Part shown: one piece after another, positions 55,523 to 64,000 of the stretch
How positions within the stretch are numbered: the first letter of the stretch is position 1
Layout of the letters: each line of letters begins with the position of its first letter
Source of the DNA: Salipaludibacillus daqingensis
GTDB taxonomy: Bacteria; Bacillota; Bacilli; Bacillales; Salisediminibacteriaceae
Direction: 5' to 3'
Length of the DNA: 64,000 nt
NCBI RefSeq assembly: GCF_029891575.1
Contig: NZ_JARZHF010000011.1
Location: 62,001-126,000 of the forward strand
Notes under the pieces: model-generated
What the model saw: the letters and a program-made list of their open reading frames with translations, nothing else
Databases searched by the model: none
Told to the model about the DNA's origin: nothing
Position numbers and translations under genes: made by a program

Positions 55523-56620
55523 ATGGAAGCAAATTTTTCTTACTCTTTTCCTGCTCTTCGGGGGAAACAGGCAAATAGAGAATACTATGTTGTTATGTGT
55601 CCCTTAAGATTAATCCCTAGAATATTTTTATTTGATGAGGAAGAAATCCCACCTGAACATCGCTCACAACGGATATTAAACAAAAATAGAGTTCCGGAGA
55701 TTACAAATTATATACTTGAGAATATTAAAGATTACGTGTTCTCTTCGCTTACAGCTTCAGTTGATGGTAAAATGGAATTTCAGCCTTATTCAGATGAAGA
55801 ACATTTTAAAGATTTAGGAAAACTAGTAATCTCATTAGATTCTAAGTTTCTTATTAATGACGGTCAGCATCGCCGTGCTGCTATTGAAGAGGCATTAAAA
55901 ATGGCACCTGAGCTCGGTAATGAAACTATCTCTGTTGTTTTTTACAACGATAAGGGCTTAAGAAAGTCACAACAAATGTTCGCTGATTTGAACCGTCATG
56001 CTGTTAATACTACATCTTCAATTGGTATTCTTTATGACCACCGAGATCAGATGGCAACTTTAACAAAAGAGGTAGTCAACGATATTCCATTATTAGAACG
56101 ATACACTGATAAAGAGAGGGTTTCAATTTCTAAGTTATCGCCAAAGCTTTTCTCGTTAAATAATATTTTTAATACAAACTGCAAATTGCTGAATAAGAGA
56201 AAAGGCGAACTTATTTCTCAACAAGAAAAAGAGTTTATTATGGAATTTTGGCTATTAATATCTGAATCTATTACAGAATGGCAACAAGTCATTCGAAAAG
56301 AATTAACCCCTACTCAATTGAGATCTAACTATATAGTTGCTCATGGTGTTTTTTTAGAAGCAGTGGGTGTTGTTGGTTATTATTTATATCAAAATTATCC
56401 AACCAATTGGAAAGAATATATAAAAAAATTATCTAAGGTAGACTGGAACCGTTCAAACAAAAAAGATTGGATGGGACGAGCTTTTGGTTCAACTGGAAGG
56501 ATTAACAAAAACAATCAAACGATTCAATTAACCGCTAATTTAATCAAACAAAAATTATCTCTTCCATTACTAGAGCATGAAATCGAAATGGAAGAAAAAC
56601 TAAGGTCTGGTGATATTTAA
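55523..56620 (+). CDS. dndB: DNA sulfur modification protein DndB
   Basis: A 365-residue protein with the diagnostic DGQHR motif at about residues 113-117 (FLINDGQHRRAAIEEAL), followed by MFADLNRHAVNTTSSIGILYD. In other bacteria DndB is not needed for modification itself but tunes its frequency and represses the operon. Length fits the family. It is the first gene of the cluster, with GAGAGGAG before ATG 55523, and its TAA shares a base with the ATG of dndC (TAATG). The presence of dndB right before dndC is the usual order. Confidence 0.93.
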   Translation: MEANFSYSFPALRGKQANREYYVVMCPLRLIPRIFLFDEEEIPPEHRSQRILNKNRVPEITNYILENIKDYVFSSLTASVDGKMEFQPYSDEEHFKDLGKLVISLDSKFLINDGQHRRAAIEEALKMAPELGNETISVVFYNDKGLRKSQQMFADLNRHAVNTTSSIGILYDHRDQMATLTKEVVNDIPLLERYTDKERVSISKLSPKLFSLNNIFNTNCKLLNKRKGELISQQEKEFIMEFWLLISESITEWQQVIRKELTPTQLRSNYIVAHGVFLEAVGVVGYYLYQNYPTNWKEYIKKLSKVDWNRSNKKDWMGRAFGSTGRINKNNQTIQLTANLIKQKLSLPLLEHEIEMEEKLRSGDI

Positions 56621-58119
56621 TGTCAACTAAGTTTATTAATGCAGAAATGATAGAGACAACTAAGAAACATATTCAAGATGTATATTTAATGGATGATCGT
56701 CCATGGGTAGTCGGATACAGTGGTGGAAAAGATTCCACTGTTGTGGTTCAACTTGTATTCGAAGCATTAAGAGAATTGAAATCGGAGCAACTAAAAAAGA
56801 AAGTATATGTCATTTCTTCTGATACTTTAGTTGAAACTCCGCTTATTATTTCCTCTATTAATACAACTTTAATGAGGATTCAAGATAAAGCATTGGAGAT
56901 AGGTCTTCCAATCGAAACTCATAAAGTTCGTCCAGATGCTAGTAAGTCGTTTTGGGCTTCGTTGATCGGCAAAGGTTATCCATCACCACGGCAAAAGTTC
57001 CGCTGGTGTACAGACCGTTTAAAAATTGACCCTGCAAACAAGTTTATTTTAGATAAAGTGTCAAAGTTCGGCGAAGTCAATATGGTATTAGGTGTGCGCG
57101 ATAATGAAAGTCAAACAAGAGATCAAGTCATGAAATCTCACACTATTGAAGGAAAAGTTTTAATGAGACACTCTTCCTTATCCAATGCTTTTGTATTTGC
57201 ACCTATACGTCAATTTTCTGTCGATGACGTTTGGGATTACTTGTTAACATACCCTTCACCTTGGGGTAATGATAATCATGAGTTATTATCTTTGTATCAA
57301 AATTCAAACAGTGAATGTCCACTTATTGTAGACAAAGATATTAAAGAAAGTGCTGGATCTTGCGGAAACAGTAGATTTGGTTGCTGGGTATGTACAGTCG
57401 TTAAAAAAGATAAAGCATTAATTGGCTTTATCGAAAATGGTGAAGATTGGATGGTTCCATTACTGGAATTCAGAAATTGGCTTTCAGATATTCGAGATAT
57501 ACCTAAGTATCGACAAAAGCACAGAATGAATGGTCAAGTTTATATGTTACCTGTAAATTTAGAAGACATTGATGAAGAAGATAAATATACAATTATTGAA
57601 GAAGAAGAACTTTCTAATTATATAGAGAAAAATCAAATTAATCTAGCAACTGTCGAAGAACTTAACCTGTTAGTTAAAGATAAAGAAGGAAACCATAAAA
57701 AACTTGGCCTTGGTCCCTTCACTTTGAAAGCCCGCGAAGAAATATTAAGATTTCTATTAGAAACACAAATGAAAGTTCAAGAACAGCATCCAGATGATCC
57801 TGAATTCGAACTGATTAGAGAAGATGATTTACAAATGATTCGTAAATATTGGCTTACAGATGGTGATTGGGATGATCGAGTACCAAAGATTTATAAAGAG
57901 GTTACTGGTAAAGATCTTGATTGGGAATATAATGACCGTCCTCTTATTGAAGAAGAGCAACTGACAGATTTGGAAATATTATCACAAGATTATGGCCTCA
58001 ACCTTCAACTTTTGAAAAAATTAATTTCTATTGAGAAAAAATACTCAGGCTACAAAGTTAGAAGAGGACTTCACCAAGATATAGAGAAGACATTAAAGCA
58101 AGATTGGTTGCATTTGTAA
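56620..58119 (+). CDS. dndC: DNA sulfur modification protein DndC
   Basis: A 499-residue PAPS-reductase-like enzyme that activates the DNA backbone for sulfur incorporation. The PP-loop is GYSGGKDSTVVVQ (about residues 32-44), which binds and hydrolyses ATP. Four cysteines likely hold a 4Fe-4S cluster: C130 in KFRWCTDR, and C248, C255 and C258 in SCGNSRFGCWVC. The C-terminal half is family-specific. It works in the DndCDE complex and takes sulfur from the cysteine desulfurase. It overlaps dndB by one base and precedes dndD by 19 bp. Confidence 0.95.
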   Translation: MSTKFINAEMIETTKKHIQDVYLMDDRPWVVGYSGGKDSTVVVQLVFEALRELKSEQLKKKVYVISSDTLVETPLIISSINTTLMRIQDKALEIGLPIETHKVRPDASKSFWASLIGKGYPSPRQKFRWCTDRLKIDPANKFILDKVSKFGEVNMVLGVRDNESQTRDQVMKSHTIEGKVLMRHSSLSNAFVFAPIRQFSVDDVWDYLLTYPSPWGNDNHELLSLYQNSNSECPLIVDKDIKESAGSCGNSRFGCWVCTVVKKDKALIGFIENGEDWMVPLLEFRNWLSDIRDIPKYRQKHRMNGQVYMLPVNLEDIDEEDKYTIIEEEELSNYIEKNQINLATVEELNLLVKDKEGNHKKLGLGPFTLKAREEILRFLLETQMKVQEQHPDDPEFELIREDDLQMIRKYWLTDGDWDDRVPKIYKEVTGKDLDWEYNDRPLIEEEQLTDLEILSQDYGLNLQLLKKLISIEKKYSGYKVRRGLHQDIEKTLKQDWLHL

Positions 58120-58138
58120 TGAAAGGATTTAATTAATT

Positions 58139-60148
58139 ATGAGACTTAATAAAGTAATTCTTAGTAATATTGGAGCATATCACGGACATTATGAAATAGA
58201 CTTATCAATTGACAGTCCAAAAAGAAAATTAATTCTTTTTGGTGGGAAGAATGGCGCTGGGAAAACTACATTATTAGATTCCATTCGATTAGCTCTATTC
58301 GGTCCTTATACTTATGGTTTTCGCACAGAGAACGAACAATATTTCAACAAAATAAAACCTATGTTAAACAAGACCGCAGTTAATACTAATGAAAATTTAT
58401 ATCGAATTATTTTAGAATTTGATCGTGTAGAGGATTATCAAAGAAATTCTTACACCATTAAAAGAAGCTGGAGAATAGATAAAAATAAGATTAAAGAAAC
58501 TTTCGAAGTTCTCAAAGATGGCATGCACCTTAATGAAAGAGAAAGTGAAATATTTCAATCAAGACTACGTGAAGAAACACCACCTCAATTATACGAGCTT
58601 TGTTTATTTGATGGAGAAGAAATTTCTAGAATAATTACAGATCAAAAATTATCAGATTATATTCGGAATTCTGCTAGAGTTTTATTTAGTTTAGACCTAT
58701 TTGAAAATTTAGAGCAAGATATCAATCAATACATGAAACAAACCTCTGCTGAAGGAAAAAAATCTGAACATGAAAATGAGTTAGAGCAATTTGAAAAAGA
58801 TTTAACTATTAAACAAAATGAATATAACAACCTCCATAATGAAAGATCTTCTCTTTACGATTCTATTGAAATGAAACAAAATGAAGTAGATCATTTAAAA
58901 AAGGAATTTGAAATTCATGGTGGTTTAGTAAAAGATGAACGGGACCAATTACTAAAAAAAATAAATGAAATAGAATACCGCAGAAAGATAAATAGTGAAA
59001 GTATTCGTTCGTTTATAACAGGACTCCTCCCTATCTATCTAGTAAGGAATTTATTGACAGATGTTCAACAGCAAATGATAAGTGAAAAAGAAATAGAAAG
59101 CTACGATTTTGTTTCAAAATCCGTAGATACAAATCAGTTAACTAATTTAGCTTCTAAACTTAAAGCCTCAGGTTTAAGTGCAGAAATAAATAACGAAAAG
59201 TCTTTGGAGCAACTTTTATTAGATGAATTTTTAACTGCTATTAAACCCGACGACAGTTCATTTATTCATCGAGCTTCATTTAATCAAAGAACAGAAATTG
59301 AAACAATCTTAAATGAGTTAAAAAAACTAGATAAACATAAGTACATTGACTTATACTCTGAAAATCAATCCCTTTTATCCAAACTAAAGAAACTAAAAAA
59401 TCAAGTCGAAGATAATGATAAAAACCAAGATTTCAAAGAATTGTTTGATAAAATGCAAGAATTGAATCAACAAATAGAACAATCAAATGTAAAAGTCGAT
59501 AAAATTGACCAGCAATTGATTAATTTAAATGAAGTTATTACAAAACTAAATACCGATCATGAACGCATAAAAACTAAGCTGATTGAATCTACAAAATCAG
59601 AGACTACCTTGTCTCTTTCTCTTAAAATTTCAGAAGTTAGTAAAAAATTTAGAAGTCTTCAATTAAAAAAGAAACTTCAACAAGTAGAATTTGAAGCGAC
59701 AGATATGATTAATCAACTTTTTAGTAAGGAAAACTTTATCCACCAAGTGAAAATCGATTCTGAGACATTCGAAATTACTCTTCTTTCATCACAACAAGAA
59801 GAAATAGACCAGCATAAGATCTCTGCAGGAGAAAAAGAACTCCTACTTCTATCAGTAATTTGGGCAATGTTTAAAACCTCCGGTAGTCGCATGCCATTTA
59901 TATTTGATACGTTATTAGGAAGGTTAGATAAAACACATAGAGAACGGTTATTAACCAAGTTAATTCCTAATTTCGGGGAACAAATCATAATACTCTCTAC
60001 TGATTCTGAAATTGATAAAGAGCATTTTGAGTTAATTGAACCTATCCTATCAAAGACATATACCTTGAACTTTGATGAAGAAAATCAAAAAGTGCAAATT
60101 CAAAAAGGTAAATACTTCGATTTAAGTGAAACGGAGTGGAGCAAATGA
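58139..60148 (+). CDS. dndD: DNA sulfur modification ATPase DndD
   Basis: A 669-residue SMC/Rad50-like ATPase. Walker A is LFGGKNGAGKTTLLDS (about residues 33-48), two coiled-coil arms span about 200-280 and 400-520, and the C-terminal lobe has the signature ISAGEKELLLLSVIW (561-575) and Walker B MPFIFDTLLGRLD (585-597). The DTLLGRLD form is typical of DndD. It supplies nicking or remodelling energy during phosphorothioation. Its last codons overlap the ATG of dndE as ATGA. Confidence 0.95.
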   Translation: MRLNKVILSNIGAYHGHYEIDLSIDSPKRKLILFGGKNGAGKTTLLDSIRLALFGPYTYGFRTENEQYFNKIKPMLNKTAVNTNENLYRIILEFDRVEDYQRNSYTIKRSWRIDKNKIKETFEVLKDGMHLNERESEIFQSRLREETPPQLYELCLFDGEEISRIITDQKLSDYIRNSARVLFSLDLFENLEQDINQYMKQTSAEGKKSEHENELEQFEKDLTIKQNEYNNLHNERSSLYDSIEMKQNEVDHLKKEFEIHGGLVKDERDQLLKKINEIEYRRKINSESIRSFITGLLPIYLVRNLLTDVQQQMISEKEIESYDFVSKSVDTNQLTNLASKLKASGLSAEINNEKSLEQLLLDEFLTAIKPDDSSFIHRASFNQRTEIETILNELKKLDKHKYIDLYSENQSLLSKLKKLKNQVEDNDKNQDFKELFDKMQELNQQIEQSNVKVDKIDQQLINLNEVITKLNTDHERIKTKLIESTKSETTLSLSLKISEVSKKFRSLQLKKKLQQVEFEATDMINQLFSKENFIHQVKIDSETFEITLLSSQQEEIDQHKISAGEKELLLLSVIWAMFKTSGSRMPFIFDTLLGRLDKTHRERLLTKLIPNFGEQIIILSTDSEIDKEHFELIEPILSKTYTLNFDEENQKVQIQKGKYFDLSETEWSK

Positions 60149-60519
60149 ACTTCAGACTAAAAACATCAAAGTATGCAGAAGAAAAACTTAAACAGCTTCA
60201 AGCAGCAACCGGAATTACACCAAATATTTTATCTCGAATTGCAGTTTCTTTATCTCTAAATGACCAAAGTGAAGTAACGGCCGATTCCGTCCCAAATGCA
60301 AATGGTCAAGAGTTTAATCGAAATACGCTAACTGGGGAATATGATTATGTATATAACACTCTCATAGCACAACATGCAAAGCGAGAAGTTAAAGATGAAG
60401 AATACTTTCCAGGATTATTTAATGCACATCTCGAACGAGGTATTCGCATGTTATCTAATGAATATCAATATGCTGGAAATTACGAAAAATTAATTACAAA
60501 CTTAATTAAAGATCACTAA
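60145..60519 (+). CDS. dndE: DNA sulfur modification protein DndE
   Basis: A 124-residue small basic protein. RLKTSKYAEEKLKQLQAATGITPNILSRIAVSLSL is the conserved helical N-terminus, and FNAHLERGIRMLSNEY the C-terminal block. DndE binds nicked DNA and joins the DndCD complex. ATG 60145 overlaps the dndD stop (ATGA) and has GGAG eight bases upstream; a GTG at 60136 would add three residues. Immediately followed by the cysteine desulfurase gene. Confidence 0.93.
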   Translation: MNFRLKTSKYAEEKLKQLQAATGITPNILSRIAVSLSLNDQSEVTADSVPNANGQEFNRNTLTGEYDYVYNTLIAQHAKREVKDEEYFPGLFNAHLERGIRMLSNEYQYAGNYEKLITNLIKDH

Positions 60520-60533
60520 TTGGAGTTGTTTTT

Positions 60534-61661
60534 ATGATCTATTTGGATAATAGTGCAACAACAGCCATCGCACCTGAAGTGTTAGACGTTATGCTTCCAT
60601 ACTTAAAAGAAGAGTATGGTAACCCTTCAAGTAAATATTACAGTCTAGCTGAGAATGCCAAAAAAGCAGTTGCTGATGCTAGACAAAAAGTAGCTAATCT
60701 TATCGGTTGTGAAGAAGATGAAGTAATATTTACTAGTGGGGCTACAGAAAGTAACAATATGATTCTTAAGGGAGTGTCCGATTTCTATAGTAACAAAGGG
60801 AATCATATTATAACGTCTAAAGTCGAACACCCTTCAACCATAGAAACATGTAAATATCTAGAAACAAAGGGGTTCAAAGTAACGTATTTAGATGTTGACC
60901 AATATGGAAGAGTAAACATTGATGACCTTGAATCGTTACTTTCCTCAGATGATAAACCAATACTATTAAGTATTATTTGGGGTAATAATGAAATTGGATC
61001 ATTAAATAACATAGAGTCTATTTCAAAACTTTGTCATGAATACAACGTCTTTTTCCATACAGATGCTACTCAAGTTATGGGAAAAGTAGATGTAAATATT
61101 GACTCTACTCCAGGTATTACTTTTTTATCTTGTTCAGCTCATAAAGTCCATGGACCTAAAGGTGTGGGGGCTTGTGTTATCCGTAAAAACAAGCTAGGGT
61201 TAAAAACGAAAATTACCCCCCTACTTCACGGTGGTGGGCAAGAAAATGATTATCGTAGCGGAACTCTAGCAGTTCATAATATAGTTGGGTTCGGTAAAGC
61301 TGCCGAGTTGGCTAAAGATAACCTTGAACAAAATAGTCATAGATTACACGACTTTGAAAGCCAAACTAAATCACTACTAATTGAGAAATTCGGCAATGAT
61401 ATTTATTTCAATAATGATGAAACCAATAAAATTCCAGGTTTGATTAGTTTACAACTTAGAAGTGTTAATAATGAACTTTTCATTCGAAAAGTTGCTGATC
61501 GTTTAGCAATATCTACTGGTTCTGCATGCAGTTCAACAAAGCCAAGCCACGTATTAGCGGCTATTGGTAAAGATATTAATGAAGTAAGAAGTACTTTAAG
61601 AATAACTTTATCGCAACAAGTAGATATGGAGCAACTATCTAAAATAATAAAAGACATATAA
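60534..61661 (+). CDS. dndA: Cysteine desulfurase DndA/IscS-type
   Basis: A 375-residue PLP enzyme that extracts sulfur from cysteine for transfer to DndC. The PLP lysine lies in SCSAHKVHGPKG (K204), HTDATQ holds the cofactor-ring Asp, and the catalytic cysteine is in STGSACSSTKPS (C332). The N-terminal MIYLDNSATT is standard. In many dnd clusters dndA is divergent or absent and a housekeeping IscS is used; here it is last in the operon, 14 bp after dndE, with GGAG upstream. A terminator follows at once. Confidence 0.92.
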   Translation: MIYLDNSATTAIAPEVLDVMLPYLKEEYGNPSSKYYSLAENAKKAVADARQKVANLIGCEEDEVIFTSGATESNNMILKGVSDFYSNKGNHIITSKVEHPSTIETCKYLETKGFKVTYLDVDQYGRVNIDDLESLLSSDDKPILLSIIWGNNEIGSLNNIESISKLCHEYNVFFHTDATQVMGKVDVNIDSTPGITFLSCSAHKVHGPKGVGACVIRKNKLGLKTKITPLLHGGGQENDYRSGTLAVHNIVGFGKAAELAKDNLEQNSHRLHDFESQTKSLLIEKFGNDIYFNNDETNKIPGLISLQLRSVNNELFIRKVADRLAISTGSACSSTKPSHVLAAIGKDINEVRSTLRITLSQQVDMEQLSKIIKDI

Positions 61662-61695
61662 AAGAAATGGTCAACTGACCATTTCTTTTATTTTT
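61661..61695 (+). terminator. Terminator of the dnd operon
   Basis: AAAGAAATGGTCA (61661-61673) and TGACCATTTCTTT (61676-61688), a perfect 13-bp stem with a tight 2-base loop, followed by TATTTTT. It begins at the stop codon of the desulfurase gene. The following 245 bp to the convergent gene show nothing else. Confidence 0.8.
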
Positions 61696-61939
61696 AAATA
61701 TTTATAAAACCTCTTAGGAAATTAAGCAGAACACAAAAGAATCACTATCAGTAAAATCAAAATACATTAAATAAAATTGTACGCTCAATTAATCTTACAG
61801 CTTATCCATCTACTTTTTTGATATTCATATTTAATAATCATTATTTTTAAAATAATCTTATAGTGATCTTTCAATATTTCTTGACCTACTTGTGCACTAC
61901 TTCTTTTGTGGGAAGGAACATCCTCTGGCAATTTATTAA

Positions 61940-63226
61940 CTATGCATCACCAGTTTTATTTAAGTATTCTTTTAAAGCTTCTTCAATAACTCTAGATTTG
62001 CTACTGTCGTTTTTTTCAGCATATATATCTAAGTTTTGATAAATAGATTCAGAGATGAAAATTGTACTCTTTATTTTTCTTGTATTCTCCTCTCTATCCT
62101 CTAACTCCTTCATAAACTTCCTAATCTTACCTATATCTTCAACTGATAAAGCCATCGATTCATTAATTGAATCATCTACTTTATTTAAATTATCTTCTTC
62201 TTTCTGCGTTACTTCATCAGATTCATTGTGCAGCACCGGTCTGTCTTTTTCCTCTTGATCAGAAGAAGGAGTTGGTAGTATCACCCCGTGTTTTCTTAAC
62301 TGGTCATTTAGTGTATTGGAATTGATGCCATACTCTAAACTTGCATCTAAATAACTTATTTCTCCCTTGTTTATACGCTCTGCTACTTCTCTCAAAAGGC
62401 TTTCACGTGAAATTTCTGTCCACATTCCAAAGTAGGAATCATACCTGATATTCTCTTTATCTAGAATCCTTCTAATTTTAAACGCAGTCGTCTTATATTT
62501 CTTTGCCACTTTACTTACTGACTTGGTCAACTTTACCTCAGAAATAATCCGTGCTTCGTCCAACTGACTATTACTATCAGGTACTTCTTCCTTAACTTGT
62601 TTATTATCCTTAGTTTCCTCTTGAATGACTTCTTTGCTAACAATATCATTTTTTTTAGTTAAATTACGATTTTTATTGTCATAATGGTAACCTATCTCTT
62701 TCAATTTACTCTCTAAATTAATAACAAAAGAAGTGCGTTTTTTTCTATTTATAGCAAACTCTTTAGATAAGTCATAAAGAGTTATACCACTTTTAAGGTC
62801 TGCTACTATTTCATTAATTAATTCCTCCTCTTTTACGGTTGACCAATGATCGATAAAGGAATGGTAGATAAGATTGTATTCTGCGATTAGTTTAGATATT
62901 GTTTCTCTATCTAGCTTTAATCTATCAGTTAACTCTTGTTTGTCTTCCACTTCATTTAGTATAACTTTTAGTTCTGAAGCTGTTGGTATAAGAATTTTAG
63001 ATTCATGTGGCTGAGCCGAAGTTTTATGAGTAGAAGCTGTTGAAGTGTAATGTTCATTTTTTTCGATTTTAGACTCATTCTCAATTAAATTTCGTTCTCG
63101 TTCTCGTTCACGTTCACTTGCATTTTCAGTCTCAGATTCACTTATAATTTCACTATCTTCTAATTCTGCTTGAATTTTATTTTTGGGCTTTTTCATATAA
63201 TCGTCAATCAGTTTTATAATGTCCAT
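61940..63226 (-). CDS. Unrecognised protein with duplicated HTH module and RHH tail
   Basis: A 428-residue protein not assigned to a family. Residues 1-80 are charged and low-complexity, with a run of alternating Arg-Glu at about 38-45. Two similar modules follow, each two helix-turn-helix-like stretches around a tryptophan: YHSFIDHWSTVKEEELINEI (121-140) in the first and YDSYFGMWTEISRESLLREV (262-281) in the second. Each continues with a YDLSKEFAI/YLDASLEYGI helix pair. A variable linker (320-385) leads to a C-terminal ribbon-helix-helix domain, STIFISESIYQNLDIYAEKN and SKSRVIEEALKEYL. This suggests DNA binding and dimerisation. Last gene of the operon facing dnd. ATG 63226 with AGAGGG nine bases before is chosen over 63235. 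Confidence 0.75.
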   Translation of the reverse strand: MDIIKLIDDYMKKPKNKIQAELEDSEIISESETENASERERERERNLIENESKIEKNEHYTSTASTHKTSAQPHESKILIPTASELKVILNEVEDKQELTDRLKLDRETISKLIAEYNLIYHSFIDHWSTVKEEELINEIVADLKSGITLYDLSKEFAINRKKRTSFVINLESKLKEIGYHYDNKNRNLTKKNDIVSKEVIQEETKDNKQVKEEVPDSNSQLDEARIISEVKLTKSVSKVAKKYKTTAFKIRRILDKENIRYDSYFGMWTEISRESLLREVAERINKGEISYLDASLEYGINSNTLNDQLRKHGVILPTPSSDQEEKDRPVLHNESDEVTQKEEDNLNKVDDSINESMALSVEDIGKIRKFMKELEDREENTRKIKSTIFISESIYQNLDIYAEKNDSSKSRVIEEALKEYLNKTGDA

Positions 63227-63240
63227 AATTAACATCCCTC

Positions 63241-63690
63241 TTAATATAATAACTTAGTAATATCATTGAATTCTTTCTGAGAGGAATCTTTAATTCCTTC
63301 CATTTCTAATAAAAAATCATAAAGGTTGTCCGTGAAGTTTGAAGGAGAATCGTTGTAGACTTGCATTATTCTCTCTAATCCTCCTGCAGCATATTCTTCG
63401 AATATAGTGATTTTGTCATCAAACCTATCAGGATTTATAATATCAAGGTCTTTTGTATCTTTTATAGCTACCATATCTATAACGATTTCATCCGTATTCA
63501 GATTAAACACATTCCAAGAGATTCCTTCAGTTGAATTGTCAAAAGATTTTTTTCTTTTATAAAAGAATCCAATCAGACCTGCCAACATAAAAATATCTTT
63601 ATAAGTTGAAAATATGCCGTATTCCTCTTTGTCTACTAGCATCGTATAATAAGCTTCTTGGTCTTTTGGCCTTCTAACTCTGCGCATCAT
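63241..63690 (-). CDS. Dnd system-associated protein 4-like
   Basis: A 149-residue soluble protein. The opening RRVRRPKDQEAYYTMLVDKEEYGIFSTYKDIFMLAGLIGFFYKRKKSFDN resembles, from memory, the Dnd system-associated protein 4 family, found beside phosphorothioation genes in several phyla and of unknown function. The C-terminus is acidic and helical. It starts 17 bp inside the preceding ATPase frame, with GAGGTG just upstream; ATG 63687 is an equal alternative. It ends shortly before the HTH-RHH gene. Confidence 0.65.
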   Translation of the reverse strand: MMRRVRRPKDQEAYYTMLVDKEEYGIFSTYKDIFMLAGLIGFFYKRKKSFDNSTEGISWNVFNLNTDEIVIDMVAIKDTKDLDIINPDRFDDKITIFEEYAAGGLERIMQVYNDSPSNFTDNLYDFLLEMEGIKDSSQKEFNDITKLLY

Positions 63691-64000
63691 TATTCACCTC
63701 AATTATTTGAGTATATTCATAAGGCTCACTATTTTCATGACGAGGATCATTATATTTTAAGATATATTCTTTTCCGACCTTTTTCTTAATTTCTGATTCT
63801 ACCTCTCCACTCCACTGGGATGGGGATACAATTATAACTACTTGGTCAGCTAGTAAATGAATTCCTTCAGCTACCCTTCTTCTATGATCAGTATCAAGTG
63901 CTCCAAAAGGAGAATCCATTACTAGAGGATAGATTCCTCCTTCTTCTAAGAAGTTTTTATTTTCTTTGTTAAATTGTTCTCGTGTCAAATTAACAATAGC
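63674..64000 (-). CDS. SMC-like ATPase, C-terminal part (partial at the edge)
   Basis: The frame is open to the right edge (codons upstream of TTG 63988 continue without stop), so this is the C-terminus of a larger gene. YPLVMDSPFGALDTDHRRRVAEGIHLLADQVVIIVSPSQWSGEV is the Walker B (VMDSPFGALD) and switch region of SMC/Rad50/DndD-type ATPases. It resembles ATPases found in Dnd-associated clusters more than DndD itself, whose Walker B here is FIFDTLLGRLD. The rest, including Walker A and coiled coil, lies beyond the window. Confidence 0.75.
   Translation of the reverse strand, partial: AIVNLTREQFNKENKNFLEEGGIYPLVMDSPFGALDTDHRRRVAEGIHLLADQVVIIVSPSQWSGEVESEIKKKVGKEYILKYNDPRHENSEPYEYTQIIEVNNDAQS

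Noticed and set aside
55523-61661. BREX or DISARM system
   Set aside because: DGQHR, PP-loop/4Fe-4S, SMC ATPase, small basic DndE and PLP desulfurase define a phosphorothioation operon; no PglZ or DISARM-type genes are present.

Overview
The window looks like a chromosomal segment of a low-to-moderate G+C Gram-positive of the family Bacillaceae, probably a salt- or alkali-tolerant soil or marine type. The evidence is the strong AGGAGG-type ribosome binding sites, the frequent TTG and GTG starts, a SigM/YhdL-like ECF sigma pair, a TPP-riboswitch-controlled ykoFEDC thiamine-precursor transport operon of the Bacillus kind, and an acidic lipoprotein substrate-binding protein. I cannot name a species.

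Positions 1-36 kb are mostly ordinary chromosome. In order they hold: a sigma/anti-sigma operon; a stay-green-family protein; a TetR-controlled cassette of a rifampin-phosphotransferase-like enzyme and an MFS pump, with three matching operators; an aldehyde dehydrogenase; two aldo/keto reductases; small metabolic enzymes; a PadR/DUF1048 pair; the catalase-peroxidase KatG; a two-gene ABC exporter; the riboswitch and ykoFEDC; MsrA; an oligopeptide-type binding lipoprotein; and a TetR plus iron-sulfur protein segment flanked by roughly 200-bp direct repeats. The intergenic spaces are rich in repeats: a MITE-like family with ends resembling ACCAAGGGGACGGTT, GTGCC/GGCAC inverted repeats, GGGGGTCAGG elements, and two tandem arrays of a CTATAATGCACTT unit (19 and 6 copies).

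Positions 36-64 kb form a defence-rich zone. It contains a McrB-like AAA+ ATPase with a DUF2357/PD-(D/E)XK partner and a downstream Nudix gene; a NucS-like nuclease; a large PLD-helicase-DUF3427 protein followed by a second Nudix gene that is a near-duplicate of one 5.6 kb away; and a complete DNA phosphorothioation operon in the order dndB-dndC-dndD-dndE-cysteine desulfurase.

Facing the dnd operon, and running off the right edge, is a minus-strand operon. It encodes an SMC-like ATPase (C-terminal part only), a protein resembling the Dnd-associated protein 4 family, and an unrecognised 428-residue protein built from a duplicated helix-turn-helix module plus a C-terminal ribbon-helix-helix domain. 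No DndFGH/DptFGH-type restriction genes are visible, so this convergent operon is the best candidate for a poorly described phosphorothioate-linked effector or regulator. A perfect palindrome lies just downstream of the predicted dnd transcription start.

Several starts were moved inward from the longest reading frame to fit ribosome binding sites, and small genes of 28-58 codons were added. All family calls rest on reading motifs by eye, without database searches.
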